DNA of 64,000 bases from Chaetomium olivaceum. Taxonomy: Eukaryota > Ascomycota > Sordariomycetes > Sordariales > Chaetomiaceae. Made by a program: the position numbers and the translations under genes. Where the stretch lies: the NCBI GenBank assembly GCA_039881045.1, contig JAYWVB010000008.1, positions 186,001 through 250,000 of the forward strand, read 5' to 3'. This document shows, piece after piece, positions 33,993 to 44,463 of this stretch. The notes beneath the pieces are model-generated. The model saw only the letters and a program-made list of their open reading frames with translations, did not search any database and was not told the origin of the DNA. Positions within the stretch are counted from its first letter, which is position 1. Every line of letters begins with the position of its first letter.

Positions 33993-34830
33993 ATGGCAAC
34001 CGTCGCACCGGGCGGGATGCCCCCGCCCCCACCTCCGGGCGGCAATGCGAGGCAGCCGCCTTCTGATGCACCGGACCCTCCTGATGGCGAGACCCGTCAG
34101 TGCCGCAAGTGTAAGAGAACGCTTGATATGGCTCAGTTCGTCGGCAAGCGTGGTGGTTCGACAGTGAACTGTTCGGATTGCCGTGGAGTTGCAGCGGCGC
34201 AGGTGTCTTACCACCCAGTTAACAACCCGTGTCCACCGTCTAACAGTGCCGTAGAAAGCTCGATCCAGTACCGCAGTTAGCATGCTCGCGAGGATCTCTG
34301 GAAGCATCACTGGTAAGCGTACCGTTGGCGATGCCGACTTGTCGTCGCCAGAAAAGTCTAGAATCGGCCGTTCCATGCCGACGCGCCCGTCAGTGCAAGG
34401 CTTCTTCAACACTCCCATCACCCCGCGGCCGGAATCGCCAGCTATCTCGCCGCCCGGCCCTGCAGTTCCTCGGTTGATGGCATCCTTGCAGAATCTACGG
34501 CGCTCGGAGGCGCCATCACCATCACCGGTACGGTATCCGACCGTCGGCGTACAGGCAGGTCATCAAGTTGTGGGTTAGTCGCCCCGGCCTGCTGTTCCCC
34601 CCCCTTCAGCCCAACCGCAAACACCACGCCCACGGCCTTTACAATACATCTCGCGAGCGGCCTCCCGTGCGGCATCTTCGGTTGTTCGCCATACCCCTCG
34701 CTTTCTTCGCCGTGGTCAATTCTCGCAGGATTCGCCAACCACCGCATCCTCCCGACGTGAACTCTCTACTATTGAACGTCGTCATCGCGTACAGCGCCGT
34801 CAAGGCATAGCTCCGTCGGCTACCCCCCTC
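33993..34830 (+). pseudogene. Helitron Rep-helicase N-terminal region, interrupted
   Basis: ATG 33993 opens a Pro-rich segment followed by a zinc-binding-like CRKCKRTLDMAQF ... NCSDCRG (residues ~37-65). The frame stops at 34,280. A Ser/Pro/Arg-rich region then continues in the next frame from about 34,282, is crossed by a TAG at 34,576-34,578, and stays open to 34,839. It reaches the following ORF if one C is added to a C6 run at 34,822-34,827. I read it as the disordered N-terminal arm of the same polyprotein as the next three entries. It was split by indels and one stop, either real decay or sequence error. Confidence 0.5.
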
Positions 34831-36246
34831 TCGATGAGTTGATCCGACGTGCCCATGGTTACGAAGACGACAACGAGCATCACGACCCGGGTAATAGTCC
34901 GGGAGACAGCCCGGGAGACAGCCCGGGAGATAGCCTGGAAAATAGCCCGGGTGATGGTCTGGGTGACGACCCCCAGCCCAGCGACAATGTGGGTATTGCT
35001 CCCGGTAGTGCTGGCGATCCCTACTTTGTCTGCAACGCATGTGGTATGGCTCGGCCTCTGAACCTCCTTGACGCAGCTACTGGCTTTTGCTTTTACTGTA
35101 TCAATGCCAGCATAGATAGAGATCCTTTTGCTCAATTCAAGACTTGTCTACGCTGTTTGGTGGATCGCGAGCGGTCTGAGTTCCGCGATGCTCATGGCGA
35201 AGAGCAGGACGTGTGTCGCCTTTGTACGGCTCAATTCGACCCAGCATCGTCAGTCACCAGTCTCAGCTCTCTCGGCTCTCTACCGGATATGCTATCGTCC
35301 AGCAACCCGTTCAGTACGCCCACTACACCGTCGCAGATGCTACCTCTCCGCCGGGGGCCGATTGGACGCCGGAGCTCTGTTCAGTCAGCGGCATCCTCTC
35401 CATCTCAGTCTCAGAGTCAATTTCAACTTCCAGCGGTAGAGCCTGTCCCCGACCCGGTCTTTGATGGGGACCTATCGGCCGACGCTATCACGATGGAAGA
35501 TAGGGTCCGGCTGCAGAAGTTCAATGCCGAGATGGCCAAGGAGGCTATGGTCGAATGCACTCTGTGTAAACAGAAGTGGTTTGACGTGAAGCTACAGGGA
35601 GAGATCTGCACTGGCTGTATAAGTCGTGATAGGGCGAGGCGCCCAGAAGAGCCGCTGTTTTATTCGGCCGACAACGATCTTGACTTCGGCGATGTCCCCC
35701 CTGACTTACCGCCGCTCTCCCAGATTGAGGAGCAGCTCATTGCGCGCGTCCATGTCCATGTGGAGGTCTTCCTCTACCGGGGCCAACAATACAAATACCG
35801 CGGGCATGTTGTTAGTTTCCTCCGCGATGTCGGCAAAGTCTACAACCAGTTACCACGGCTACCTCGGGAGCTGGATGTCATCGTCTTGCGGCCTGCCAAC
35901 TTCGCCCAGCAGGACCATGTTATACGTCAGTTCCGTCGTCGCTTTTTTGTCAAACAGAGCAACATTCGTCAGTGGCTAGCCTTCCTCAAGGCGAACCACC
36001 CTGCTTACCGCGACATCATCATCAGCGAGGAGAGGCTGAGCCAACTTCCGGAGGATGGTGGTAGTGTGATGGACGAGTTCCCAATCGAGGATGTTGATCC
36101 TGTTGACATCGAGGATGTGGTCGCTGAAGCCAACGACGAGTCTCACTTGGTTGACGAAGCTGCCGTACCCAATATCGTTGCTGAGGAGGCCAATCTTGAT
36201 CAGCTCCGAGAACAGATCAACGTCTCAGCAACAGTCGCAGCACCCC
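34830..36246 (+). CDS. Helitron accessory region: Cys-pair fingers and pre-Rep domain
   Basis: Open from about 34,830 to 36,275. In order: an acidic/Gly-Asp repeat (SPGD)n; a first set of Cys pairs (CNACGMARPL ... CFYC ... CLRC ... CRLC), a Ser-rich linker; another pair of Cys doublets (CTLCKQKWFD ... CTGC); and VFLYRGQQYKYRGHVVSFL ... LPRLPRELDVIVLRPAN. The last block is the conserved segment found just before the Rep domain in many Helitrons (DUF6570-like). The frame changes at a CCCC run at 36,243-36,246, where dropping one C joins it to the Rep ORF (PEQPPIQPYIEMG). Likely part of one Rep-helicase protein that binds and nicks the element ends. Confidence 0.7.
34888..34975 (+). repeat. 12-bp tandem repeat, about seven units, encoding (SPGD)n
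   Basis: Units of about 12 bp (core AGCCCGGGAGAC) repeat in tandem and encode Asn/Ser-Pro-Gly-Asp tetrapeptides: SPGD three or four times, then SLEN, SPGD, GLGD. The period is a multiple of three, so copy-number change keeps the frame. It lies between the N-terminal arm and the first Cys-pair cluster of the Helitron protein. Confidence 0.85.
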
Positions 36247-38312
36247 GAACAACCGCCTATTCAGCCTTACATTGAGATGGGCGAGATTCGCCGGACACCG
36301 TTGAATGAGTTCAACCGGTCCCAACCCCTGTTGTCGTGGGCTTTTCCCACACTCTTTCCCTATGGTCGAGCCGAGTTCGTTGCGCCCCGGGTGCGGTCCA
36401 TCACTTATAGAGAGTATCTCTACCATGCGATGCGGCATCGAGATGGACGTTTCGCCCGGCATCCGCGCTTCCGTTTTGTAGCGTTCAATACTCTGATGCG
36501 GTCGACCGTCAATGCGAAGAGTTCCTATTTCGTTCGACACACACACCAAACCCAGGTGGATCTCGACGAGCTACGGGCAGCGTTTGATTCCAATGCCCCT
36601 GAGGCGCAACGTCTTCTTAACTCCATTGTCAAGCACGCGGATACCCTCCGTGGTACTCGGGCTTACTGGACTGGCAAGGGCCATCAGCTCACTGCCCACG
36701 TCTATGCCCTGGGGATGCCGGCGATGTTCATGACTTTCAGCCCGGCTGATTTGCACTGGGATAGCCTTGCGCGACATATGCCGCGTTACGACGAGTGGAA
36801 GCAGGGCACTGAACGGGCACGGCAGCATATCTCCTGGCAGAACCTCCAGGACAACCCACACATTGCGGCTTACCACTTCTTCAAGCGGTACAACGCTTTT
36901 AGAGACCACGTATTGATCCCCAAGTTTGGCATCGTCGACTATTGGGGCCGCTTCGAGTGGCAGGCCCGTGGTAGCTCTCACCATCACGGGTTATACTGGT
37001 GTGCTGGCAGTGTCCAGCCCGACTTGGAGGATGATGAAGGGCGGGCTGAGTTTGCCCGCCGCTGGGGTTTCTCTATCACGGCGATGAACCCCGAACCGAA
37101 CAGGGTGATGATGCAAGGGGAGGCGAACGTATTGATCATCGAGTTGTTTGAGCACGAACAGCCAACCTTTGATACCCTGTCCAGGATCGTCAACAGGGTC
37201 CAGCGGCACGCTTGCAGCGAGACATACTGTCTACGCCGAAAGAAGCTACCTGGTGGTGTTCTTTCTATCGAACCGGTCTGTCGGTTCTACTTCCCTCGTA
37301 GGCACCACGAAGAGGCCTACGTCACCCGTGACATGAACCCGGCCTACTGGATGTTTGACGGCGCCCGGAACGATTCGCGTCTTAACGGTTACAACCGTAC
37401 TATTACTCTTGGCTGGCTTGCCAACACCGACATCAACCCCTGTACCAGCGTTGAAGCAGTGCTCAACTACGTCGCTAAATACTGCTCCAAGGCGGAGACC
37501 AAGAGCAAATCATACCAGGAGCTCGCTCGCGAGCTCCTGCCCCGGATTTCGAACCGTAATCCGCTAGTTTCGTTTGCTTCGAAGCTTATGAACAAGCTGA
37601 TTTCTGAGCGAGACTGGTCAGCGCAGGAGATTTGTCACCTCCTGATGCATCTTCCTCTCCAAGAAGGTACTCGGGTGGTTCGGACTGTGGATTGTCGTCC
37701 GTATAACCCCCATCAGGTCACCATGATTCGACCAGAGAACCAAGCGGTTTCCGTACGGTCCCAGTACCAGAAGTATCTCGAACGACTGGAGCTATGGGAC
37801 GACATTACCTACTTTGACTTTCTGTCGAACATCGACTGGTCCCGGGGCCCGCAGTCGTGGCGTCGGATTCGACGTGCAAAGCCACGGGTGTTGAACTACT
37901 TTCCACGTTACAAGTCTGACCCAGGGGCGGCTGACAATCAGTTCGAGGACTTTTGTCGGGTCAAGTTGATGCTCAACCACGTCCATCGTAACCCCGAGGA
38001 TTTGAAGACGGTCGATGGCTCTGTCTTTGACACTTATCGCCAGGCGTACGAGTACTGCCTCGAGATCCACCGTCACCCGGACGACTATTACGGCGAGGTG
38101 TTTGTACCGGAGGCGGAGGATGTCTTCGAAGATGCCCCTGACGAGGAGCTCCAACCTCGAGACTGGGAGGAACTGGCCGCCGAGCTGCCCAATCGCCCGA
38201 TTGAGCAGGAGGATATCGACATCCTCGGCAACCGTGACATCGATATACTGCATTCGTGGGAGCCTCACGTTGGTCGTTACCCTGACCTTGAACCCATCGC
38301 GGCAGAGTTCTG
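36247..38312 (+). CDS. Helitron Rep domain (HUH endonuclease)
   Basis: Open frame of about 690 codons from the 36,246 junction. FPTLFPYGRAEF starts the Helitron-like N domain; the HUH nuclease motif is FEWQARGSSHHHGLYW near 36,950-37,000, with His-x-His coordinating metal; and YVAKYCSKAE near 37,470 carries the two Tyr of motif Rep3, which covalently attach to cut DNA. The protein nicks one strand at the element ends and starts rolling-circle transposition. All catalytic residues I can check are present. At 38,312-38,315 one G missing from a GGGG run breaks the join to the helicase (WGLKKAEHGVGE). Confidence 0.88.
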
Positions 38313-39863
38313 GGGCTCAAGAAGGCTGAACATGGTGTGGGTGAAGTGGAGGTTGGAGACTTCTCTGCGAGTGCGCCCGATAGTCTCAACACTGAACAGC
38401 GTATGATATTCGACATGTTCGAGGCACACTACAAAGCCTACCTGGCCGGCGACAACCCGGATCCTATCCTTCTGCAGGTCGACGGTAGAGGTGGTACCGG
38501 CAAGTCGCATGTTATCCGCCTCCTCTCTGCCCGGCTCGACCAGCTTGCGCGGGCTCGTGGCTATTCTTCGCCCGTTGTTCGGGCTGCTCCGACTGGCGTT
38601 GCCGCCAACAATATCGCTGGCAGTACTTTGCATTCGCTGCTACGGTTACCGGTGAGCAAGAAGGGCGACATCAACAACCTCAACGCCACTGAGCTTGGTA
38701 ACTTGCAGGCCAAACTCAAGGACGTCCTCTACTTCATCATCGACGAGAAGTCCATGATTGGGCTCCGGCTTCTGGCATCGATCAGCTACAGGATGGGCGA
38801 GATCTGGCCCCGGTACCGTGATCAGCCGTTTGGTGGCCGCAGCGTGGTCCTGATCGGCGACTTCTTTCAGCTACCACCTGTTGCGGAGAGGGCGCTGTAT
38901 AGCAACAACGCTGTGCTGGGTGCAGTCGAGATCGCTGGTCGCAACATATACCGGGCGTTCGACCGTACCATCGAGCTCAAAGAGGTTGTCAGACAGCAGG
39001 GCGAAACACAGGTGGGCTTCAGGAATGCGTTGGACGGTTTGCGCCATAACAACCCTACGGTTCAGCAATGGAGACTGTTGTCGACCCGGGCGCAGGCGGC
39101 ATTGTCACTTGAGGAGGTCAGGTCGTTTGATGATGCCCTTCGTATCTATCCGCGGAACAGCCAGGTCAACGACTATAATCTTACCCACCTTGAGGGTCTG
39201 AACCTGCCCTGTTACCAAGCTGTCGCTGACAATACTGGCCCAAAGGCTAGCGAAGTTGAGGCGGCGGACGCTGGCAATCTCCACAAGAAGATCCCCTTGG
39301 TGATTGGTGCTCGGGTCATGCTGACAGAGAACATCTGGATCGACAAGGGTCTCGTCAACGGGTCTATTGGCACGATCTACGACTTCGCGTGGCGGACTGG
39401 CGCCGATACCAGCACGCAGCCTCCTTTTGTTGTGCTAATCAAGTTTGATCAGTACGTTGGTCCTCCCTGTTTCGATGACCCCGAGCTCGCTGGCGTGGTC
39501 CCCATCTTTCGCAGCAAGAGGGACTTCCTCAGGGGTAATACCAACTGTACACGCACGCAGTTCCCTCTGACGATCGCCTACGCCATCACGGTACACAAGT
39601 CGCAGGGTGCAACGCTTGACAGGGCTGTACTGGATATCTCAGACAGGGATTTCACGGCAGGGCTTACGTACGTCGCCGTCAGCCGCGTCAAGACCCTCCA
39701 GGGCGTCATGTTTGACAGCACATTCGACTTGCAGGCTCTGCGCATTCAAGCCAACGCCAACCACGCGGCGCGCGCTGAGGATATCGCCCGACGTCTTCCG
39801 CAGTTGGTTACGCCTGCGCAGGTGGAAGTTTACGCTCAGCAGTGGGACATTTATGGTGCGTAG
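38313..39863 (+). CDS. Helitron helicase domain (Pif1/RecD-like, SF1)
   Basis: About 515 codons in frame after the 38,312 junction. Walker A is DGRGGTGKSHVI near 38,490; APTGVAANNI is motif Ia; IIDEKSMI near 38,740 is Walker B; GDFFQLPPV is motif III; YAITVHKSQGATL near 39,580 and YVAVSRVKTLQGV are motifs V and VI. It unwinds DNA 5' to 3' and displaces the nicked strand during Helitron movement. The C-terminus is WDIYGA with TAG at 39,861-39,863. No frameshift is seen within the domain. Cellular PIF1 is ruled out by the adjacent in-line Rep domain. Confidence 0.9.
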   Translation, partial: GLKKAEHGVGEVEVGDFSASAPDSLNTEQRMIFDMFEAHYKAYLAGDNPDPILLQVDGRGGTGKSHVIRLLSARLDQLARARGYSSPVVRAAPTGVAANNIAGSTLHSLLRLPVSKKGDINNLNATELGNLQAKLKDVLYFIIDEKSMIGLRLLASISYRMGEIWPRYRDQPFGGRSVVLIGDFFQLPPVAERALYSNNAVLGAVEIAGRNIYRAFDRTIELKEVVRQQGETQVGFRNALDGLRHNNPTVQQWRLLSTRAQAALSLEEVRSFDDALRIYPRNSQVNDYNLTHLEGLNLPCYQAVADNTGPKASEVEAADAGNLHKKIPLVIGARVMLTENIWIDKGLVNGSIGTIYDFAWRTGADTSTQPPFVVLIKFDQYVGPPCFDDPELAGVVPIFRSKRDFLRGNTNCTRTQFPLTIAYAITVHKSQGATLDRAVLDISDRDFTAGLTYVAVSRVKTLQGVMFDSTFDLQALRIQANANHAARAEDIARRLPQLVTPAQVEVYAQQWDIYGA

Positions 39864-40043
39864 ATGATTGCTGTTTATGTAGTTCTAGCGTACGGAATAC
39901 ATCTCCTCTCTCTTCGGAATGGCTGACAGTGTATGTGAGGCTGGCTATACCGCAGAGTCATCACAGCCGACGACTGAGCCCGAGCCAGTAAGACGAACCA
40001 AGCCATTAAGACCAGGGCCAGAGACGACCGCAAGCTAGTAAAT

Positions 40044-40105
40044 TGACGGCCAAAGGCCGTCGACGGCACTAGCGTAGCAGGGCGTCGGCCCTGCGCGATG
40101 GCTGG
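40044..40105 (+). repeat. Helitron 3'-terminal hairpins and CTGG end
   Basis: Two short perfect hairpins sit in tandem: a 7-bp stem with AAA loop (40,044-40,060) and a 7-bp stem with GTCG loop (40,077-40,094). They are followed by GCGATGG and CTGG at 40,102-40,105, next base T. A hairpin about 10-12 nt before CTRR is the replication terminator of Helitrons. Confidence 0.6.
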
Positions 40106-40911
40106 TCGTCGTATCTGGTGGTATGGCGAGGGCGGTCGTCGGCTCGGTGGTGTGGTGGATGTACTGACTGTGGCTGTGGCGGCCCCGGGCGGGATGGACG
40201 GTGGGTATCGCCAAGCTTCGCTTCACACTTACTGGGGCAGGCCGTGGGCGTGGGTGGCACAGTCAGGTATTTTACTTTGTACGGTCTTGTTCTCCAAACC
40301 TGTATCCGGGGACATCCAATACTCCGGTAACTACTACCCGAGGCCGGGTCAGGCTCCACCTCCGTCTTTTCTAGGCCAAACTCTACGCAAGTTTCAGTTT
40401 TTCTGACGGGCGATCTGAGATACCAGTAGGTTCAGTTCATGACAGACAGGGACACGAACATTCCACTCTGGTCTGCCATTACATAGTCCAGTTAGGCAGC
40501 ACGTTTGAACTTTGAAACCCAGTAGGCAACCAATGACTTTGGGCCCCCGATGGCTCGGACCGTGGGGTAGTCATTTGTTTGGCCGTGGGGGCTTTGCTGC
40601 GCCGTGTTTACGGACATATTGCTGCGCCGTGTTTATCGCCGAACAACCAAGCAGGCAGGCTACGGGTCGTATATCTGCCGACCTTGGCAGCCTGTCATAC
40701 TTCTAGTTAGTTGATAAGATATGTTCTGGTTCCGTGACGTGAGCTATAGAGCTCTCGATCCTTCAATGTTGTCAGCCTAGTGCGAACGCCGCACCCTCGG
40801 ACCCATCCTTAACAAGTTCTGAATTGATTAAACTCTGCTTTGCCCTATCCATGAGGCTACCTGCCTGTTTTTGTAATAGAATGCAATATCCCACAGCCAT
40901 GCAAAACCCGG
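40106..40911. other. Intergenic after Helitron
   Basis: 806 bp between the Helitron end and the ferric reductase stop. A G/T-rich patch follows the hairpins. Repeated GCTGCGCCGTGTTTA (two copies, about 40,597 and 40,621, in direct orientation) is the only small repeat seen. No gene supported. Confidence 0.5.
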
Positions 40912-42088
40912 TCATTCCGAAAACCTTTCCTCCATAAATCTCACCACCACCCCCGCCTCGCCGAACTCACCACCGCAACCCTTACCTCGTCCGCCATGCC
41001 CGCCGGCCCACACACCACCACCGTCACGCCTGCCTCAACCCCCTTCTCCATGTCCCCAACCAACTCCTCCTCCAACACCCTTCGAACATCAAACCGGCCC
41101 CCGACAGACACCACAACCTCAACCTGCCTCCATCTCCCCGCCCCCACTTCAGACCCAACCAACCCCTCCACCGCCCTCACCAACCCCACCGACCGCACCC
41201 CCCAAAACAGCTTCGACTTCCCCAGCGGAGCCAACAGGGGCCGATCAAGCAGAGGCAGCAGCGCGGTGATGCCCACGCCGCCGGCGATGAAGATGATGTT
41301 GGGGGTCGCGAGCGAGGGGCGGGGTCGGGGGACCGGATCAGCGACATGGCTTCGCTGCCGTAGGACGCTTCGACAATGACGCGGATGCCTGCGGGGCCGG
41401 CGTGGTGGGCTAGTTTGGAGGTCAGGCCGGTGCGGCGGCGGATGAGGATTGTGGTGCCTGCTGAGGTGAGGGCTTGGTGGTGGTGATGAGGCGGGGCTGG
41501 GGGTGTTGAGGGGTTTGGGGTGGGCTGCTTGGTGCCATCTCCGGCTTCCAGGTCGTCGGATGGTGGAGAGGTTGAGGTGTCTGGGGGGGGGAAGTGGTGT
41601 GTTGGTCGCCGTGACATGGGCACGGCGGAGAAGGGGTGGTTTTCCCAGACACGCCAGGATAGGGTCGGGAAGTACAAGTATGCCTGCCCTGTGGCATCGA
41701 CTCCTGGGATGTCGACCCGAAGATAGTCATCGTCGATGATTGTGATGTAGGCTCGGTTGCCGAAGCCGGCACGGGCTATCCTGAGCGGTCGAGCGAGAAC
41801 CCAGTCGAATGCCCAGACGGCAAAAGCGACGGTGACCCAGATCTCGTAGCCCCATTGCCAGTGGTACCGGAAGTAGACGTGCAGAAAGCACCCGATGATG
41901 GCGAGTAGTGCCCAGACGACGTGCCAGTCGAGGAAGAACTCGTATGCACGCTGTCGGACGGGGAGTACGGAGCCCGGGAGGATCAGCACCATCGCAAGGG
42001 TTCCGATTATGCCCCAGTACCAATAGGAGTAGGCGGACTCTGTTGTGAGCATGCCTGGGCCCATGGTATCGTACATCTGCAAGTACAC
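40912..42088 (-). pseudogene. Ferric reductase-like protein, 5' half missing, two frameshifts
   Basis: Begins at 42,088 directly after a good splice acceptor (TTGCAG), so the first visible codon is probably an internal exon start. Present: SYWYWGIIGTLAMVLILPGS, YEFFLDWHVVWALLAIIGCFLH (the last heme-domain helices with His residues), an FAD-binding segment (ITIIDDDYLRVDIPG, WENHPFSAVP), NIIFIAGGVGITALLPLL (NADPH-binding) and VVVCGPAGMADEVR near the end. Absent: the N-terminal membrane helices and most heme ligands. Upstream on this strand a plus-strand gene starts at 42,204, so there is no room for them nearby. Frameshifts at GGGG 41,316-41,319 and near 40,970 each look like one missing base; with both, the tail reads VVVRFMEERFSE to a stop at 40,912. 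Probably a truncated, nonfunctional copy; a mis-assembly is the alternative. Confidence 0.72.
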
Positions 42089-42203
42089 AGTGAGTTCAGC
42101 ATTTATTCTTCAAGGAACAGCACTCAACATTCTCTGTCCCTCCAGCCTTTCTCCTAGAACTCAATTCTTTATTGATAGAAGCTGGAACGCTACTAACGCC
42201 GCC

Positions 42204-43607
42204 ATGGCTTCTTCCGTCTCTGCCGTCTACCCGATCCGCCCACGGCCAAACAAACGAGACCAGGGACAATCGGTTCGGATCTCATCGTCACCTACCACTC
42301 CGACTTGGCCCAATGCGACATTCTCCCATCTGGCTCCCGATACACGAGTGCAGGAAACTTCAAGGCCGGGACCTTCCTATCATTCATCCACCCCGCTTTT
42401 ATCCAGGAGCTGTACCCGCGCCTCCTGAGTACTAGAGACGAAGAAAGCTCGGGGCTTCCATTGATACTCTCCATGTTCAACACCGAAGCGAGAATAGCAA
42501 CGCTGGAAGAGGACTGGGAAGGGAAGTGGTTCAGTATCGTCGCCCGACTTTTCCCAAACAAGCTCACCTTCCAAGGCGTAGGATTCAGCGGGTGGGAGAC
42601 AGACGAATTGCAGTCTGTACAGGTGGCACTGGCACTGCCGCGCGATGACGGCTTGACTCCGTACGCGCTATTATTTTGCACTGAAGCAGAACCTGGCTGC
42701 TAACGCTTCCAAGTGTCATCCCCAGCCAGCTCGGTGGTCCTGACGAGACAGCTCTCTGGCTAACCACTTCAGCACATGTATCCTTTGCCGGCCCTGTCGA
42801 CCTAGATACCTTCCACATCAAGGAGGGAGTCTGGCCTGAGCCGCTGATCAAGACTTCGGTGTTCGTCAAACTCGGGTCTTACTTGCAGCCGGAGAACGAC
42901 CGCCCTCCTCGCAAAGGCATACACATATGCCATGTCCTCGTTCTCTTCCCCGTCGACCAGCAACCCTGGAAGTCTCTTGCCGGGTGGATGCGGACCGCCG
43001 CAAACCCCTTTACTAAGGGGTCGTGGATCGCGTGCAGTGGTCGACTCGTGGGGGTCCTGGACCGCGACCTGATCCGAGGATCTCAGCTGGTCGACTCCAG
43101 CGTTCGAATCCTGGTAATCCTCGCCGACAACTGGGAATTCATTCGGCAGAATTCCTTGTCTACCAACAATACACCCACGTCAAAATCATCGAACCTTGTC
43201 GACAAGTCACCTACGACACCACGCCCAGCTGGCCCCGGAGGAGTCGCAAGCAGAAACCCATTCTCGTCACCAAACCGTGCCCCAAAGACCGCCGCAGCAC
43301 GCGAAACGACCGAACTAGCAGCCAGCCCTGGAGCACCGGTGGATTCAATCACGGCCGACCCTGCCCCGGTGTTCACAGTTCCATCTTCAGGTATGTATCG
43401 CCGCCTTCCAGACCCACGGCTCACCTAACTGTTGATCTAGATGGCGATGGCTCGAACGATGGTTCGGACACAGAGGAATTGTTGGACGCTCAACTCGCTT
43501 CGAGTAGCAGTACCTCAACAAAGAAGAGGAAGGAAGCAAGCTCTCCCGAACCGGTCAGAAGCAAGAGATCCACAGCAGGAAGGAAGAAGGCGCGGCTGTA
43601 TGACTAA
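42204..43607 (+). CDS. Unrecognised 433-aa protein with C-terminal basic (NLS-like) tail, one frameshift
   Basis: Three exons: 42204-42660, 42714-43390 and 43441-43607. Intron 1 (53 bp) has a CTAAC branch site. Start MASSVSAVYPIRPRPNKRDQ. One G missing from GGG at 42,263-42,265 shifts the frame (then TIGSDLIVTYHSDLAQ); with it the exon sum is exactly 434 codons. The central part is folded in appearance (FLSFIHPAFIQELYPRLLS; SVFVKLGSYLQP; KGIHICHVLVLFPVDQQ; RDLIRGSQLVDSSVRILVIL). The C-terminus is disordered and ends in KKRKEASSPEP and RKKARLYD, resembling nuclear localisation signals. No transposase, kinase or zinc motif is seen. Its start lies only 115 bp from the broken ferric reductase, between two transposons, so it may be an accessory or element-associated gene. 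Confidence 0.6.
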
Positions 43608-44463
43608 ACCCGACCTTGATTTGATCAAATAGACAATTGCCCTTGCCCTAATATCAATCGCACGAAGGAATTCTGATACCGCTATGGGGGCTACCTGCAC
43701 CAGCATGTTCCTCCAGGCTTCCTTTGGCGTGCCGCGCAGCGGCACGGTCCCTCTTGTTGGTAGTGGTGTTGTCTAGATGTATGTAATGGTCTACAATGAT
43801 TAAAATCTTGATATAAACTTGTCCGTCTTCTGGTCTAAATTGACCTGAATCACTCGACGCGTCCCGGAGGAGATGATATTATACATCCTGCTAACATGAA
43901 TTTTGCTGAATTTAATGATACCATCAGCTTCACTGTATCCCGACTTGTTGAAGAGTTCTTGGCAAAAGATTAGTTTATAGATAATGGTTACTTGGAAGGA
44001 CTGACAGGAGGTTTACCCCGCGATAGGCGGGGTAATCGATGCACAGCAAACTTTCGTTACAAAGCAACTCCGTCACTAACAATTTTGAAGTCGAGGTCCT
44101 TGGATCCTAACACGACCATTTCAATTTATTGCTCAGCAACGAATCGTGCCACCGGCGTCGGTTTGCCTTCATTCAGTTTGCAAAATTCAGGCGAGTCGAG
44201 CGCGATGATTTTCCATGATAGTAGCTACTGAATCGCAGTTCTGATATGATGAGACTTAATGGTACGCCTCCTGCCGGTTTTCGAGCCGCTAATTGTGGGT
44301 TTCAACTTGTACTACCGCGGTCTCCAGTAACAGTAATCTCCCTAGAATCCTACCACTTATGGACATTGACAGGGCTTCGTGAAGACGCGTTTGACCGCGT
44401 TCTTGCAAGCCTGTGAGCGTCAGCCAAAATCTACAATATAAAATTCACTTTGCCCCCATCAAT
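43608..44463. other. Intergenic before the hAT transposase
   Basis: 856 bp, AT-richer than neighbours. Contains a perfect 9-bp-stem hairpin TTACCCCGC-GATAG-GCGGGGTAA at 44,013-44,035. I looked for hAT terminal inverted repeats starting CAG and an 8-bp target duplication and found no convincing pair. Confidence 0.5.
44013..44035. repeat. 9-bp-stem inverted repeat upstream of hAT gene
   Basis: TTACCCCGC, 5-nt GATAG spacer, then GCGGGGTAA: a perfect hairpin 430 bp before the transposase start. Could be subterminal structure of the transposon or an unrelated palindrome. Confidence 0.7.

Larger units (their letters stand above)
33620..40105 (+). mobile_element. Helitron (rolling-circle transposon), autonomous-type; 5' end uncertain
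   Basis: The element encodes an HUH Rep and a Pif1-like helicase, the hallmark of Helitrons. The coding part spans 33,993-39,863. A TATA-like CTATAAAAATT lies near 33,643. Downstream are two strong hairpins: GACGGCC-AAA-GGCCGTC near 40,044-40,060 and GCAGGGC-GTCG-GCCCTGC at 40,077-40,094. The second is followed 11 nt later by CTGG (40,102-40,105) and then T, fitting the Helitron 3' rule (hairpin, about 10 nt, CTRR, target T). The first hairpin is followed by CTAG but then C, which fits the A|T target less well. The 5' TC terminus could not be pinned; the start given is approximate. Confidence 0.82.

Noticed and set aside
40044..40071. First hairpin plus CTAG as the Helitron 3' end
   Set aside because: Base after CTAG is C, not the expected T; the second hairpin with CTGG|T fits better, though the first is not excluded.
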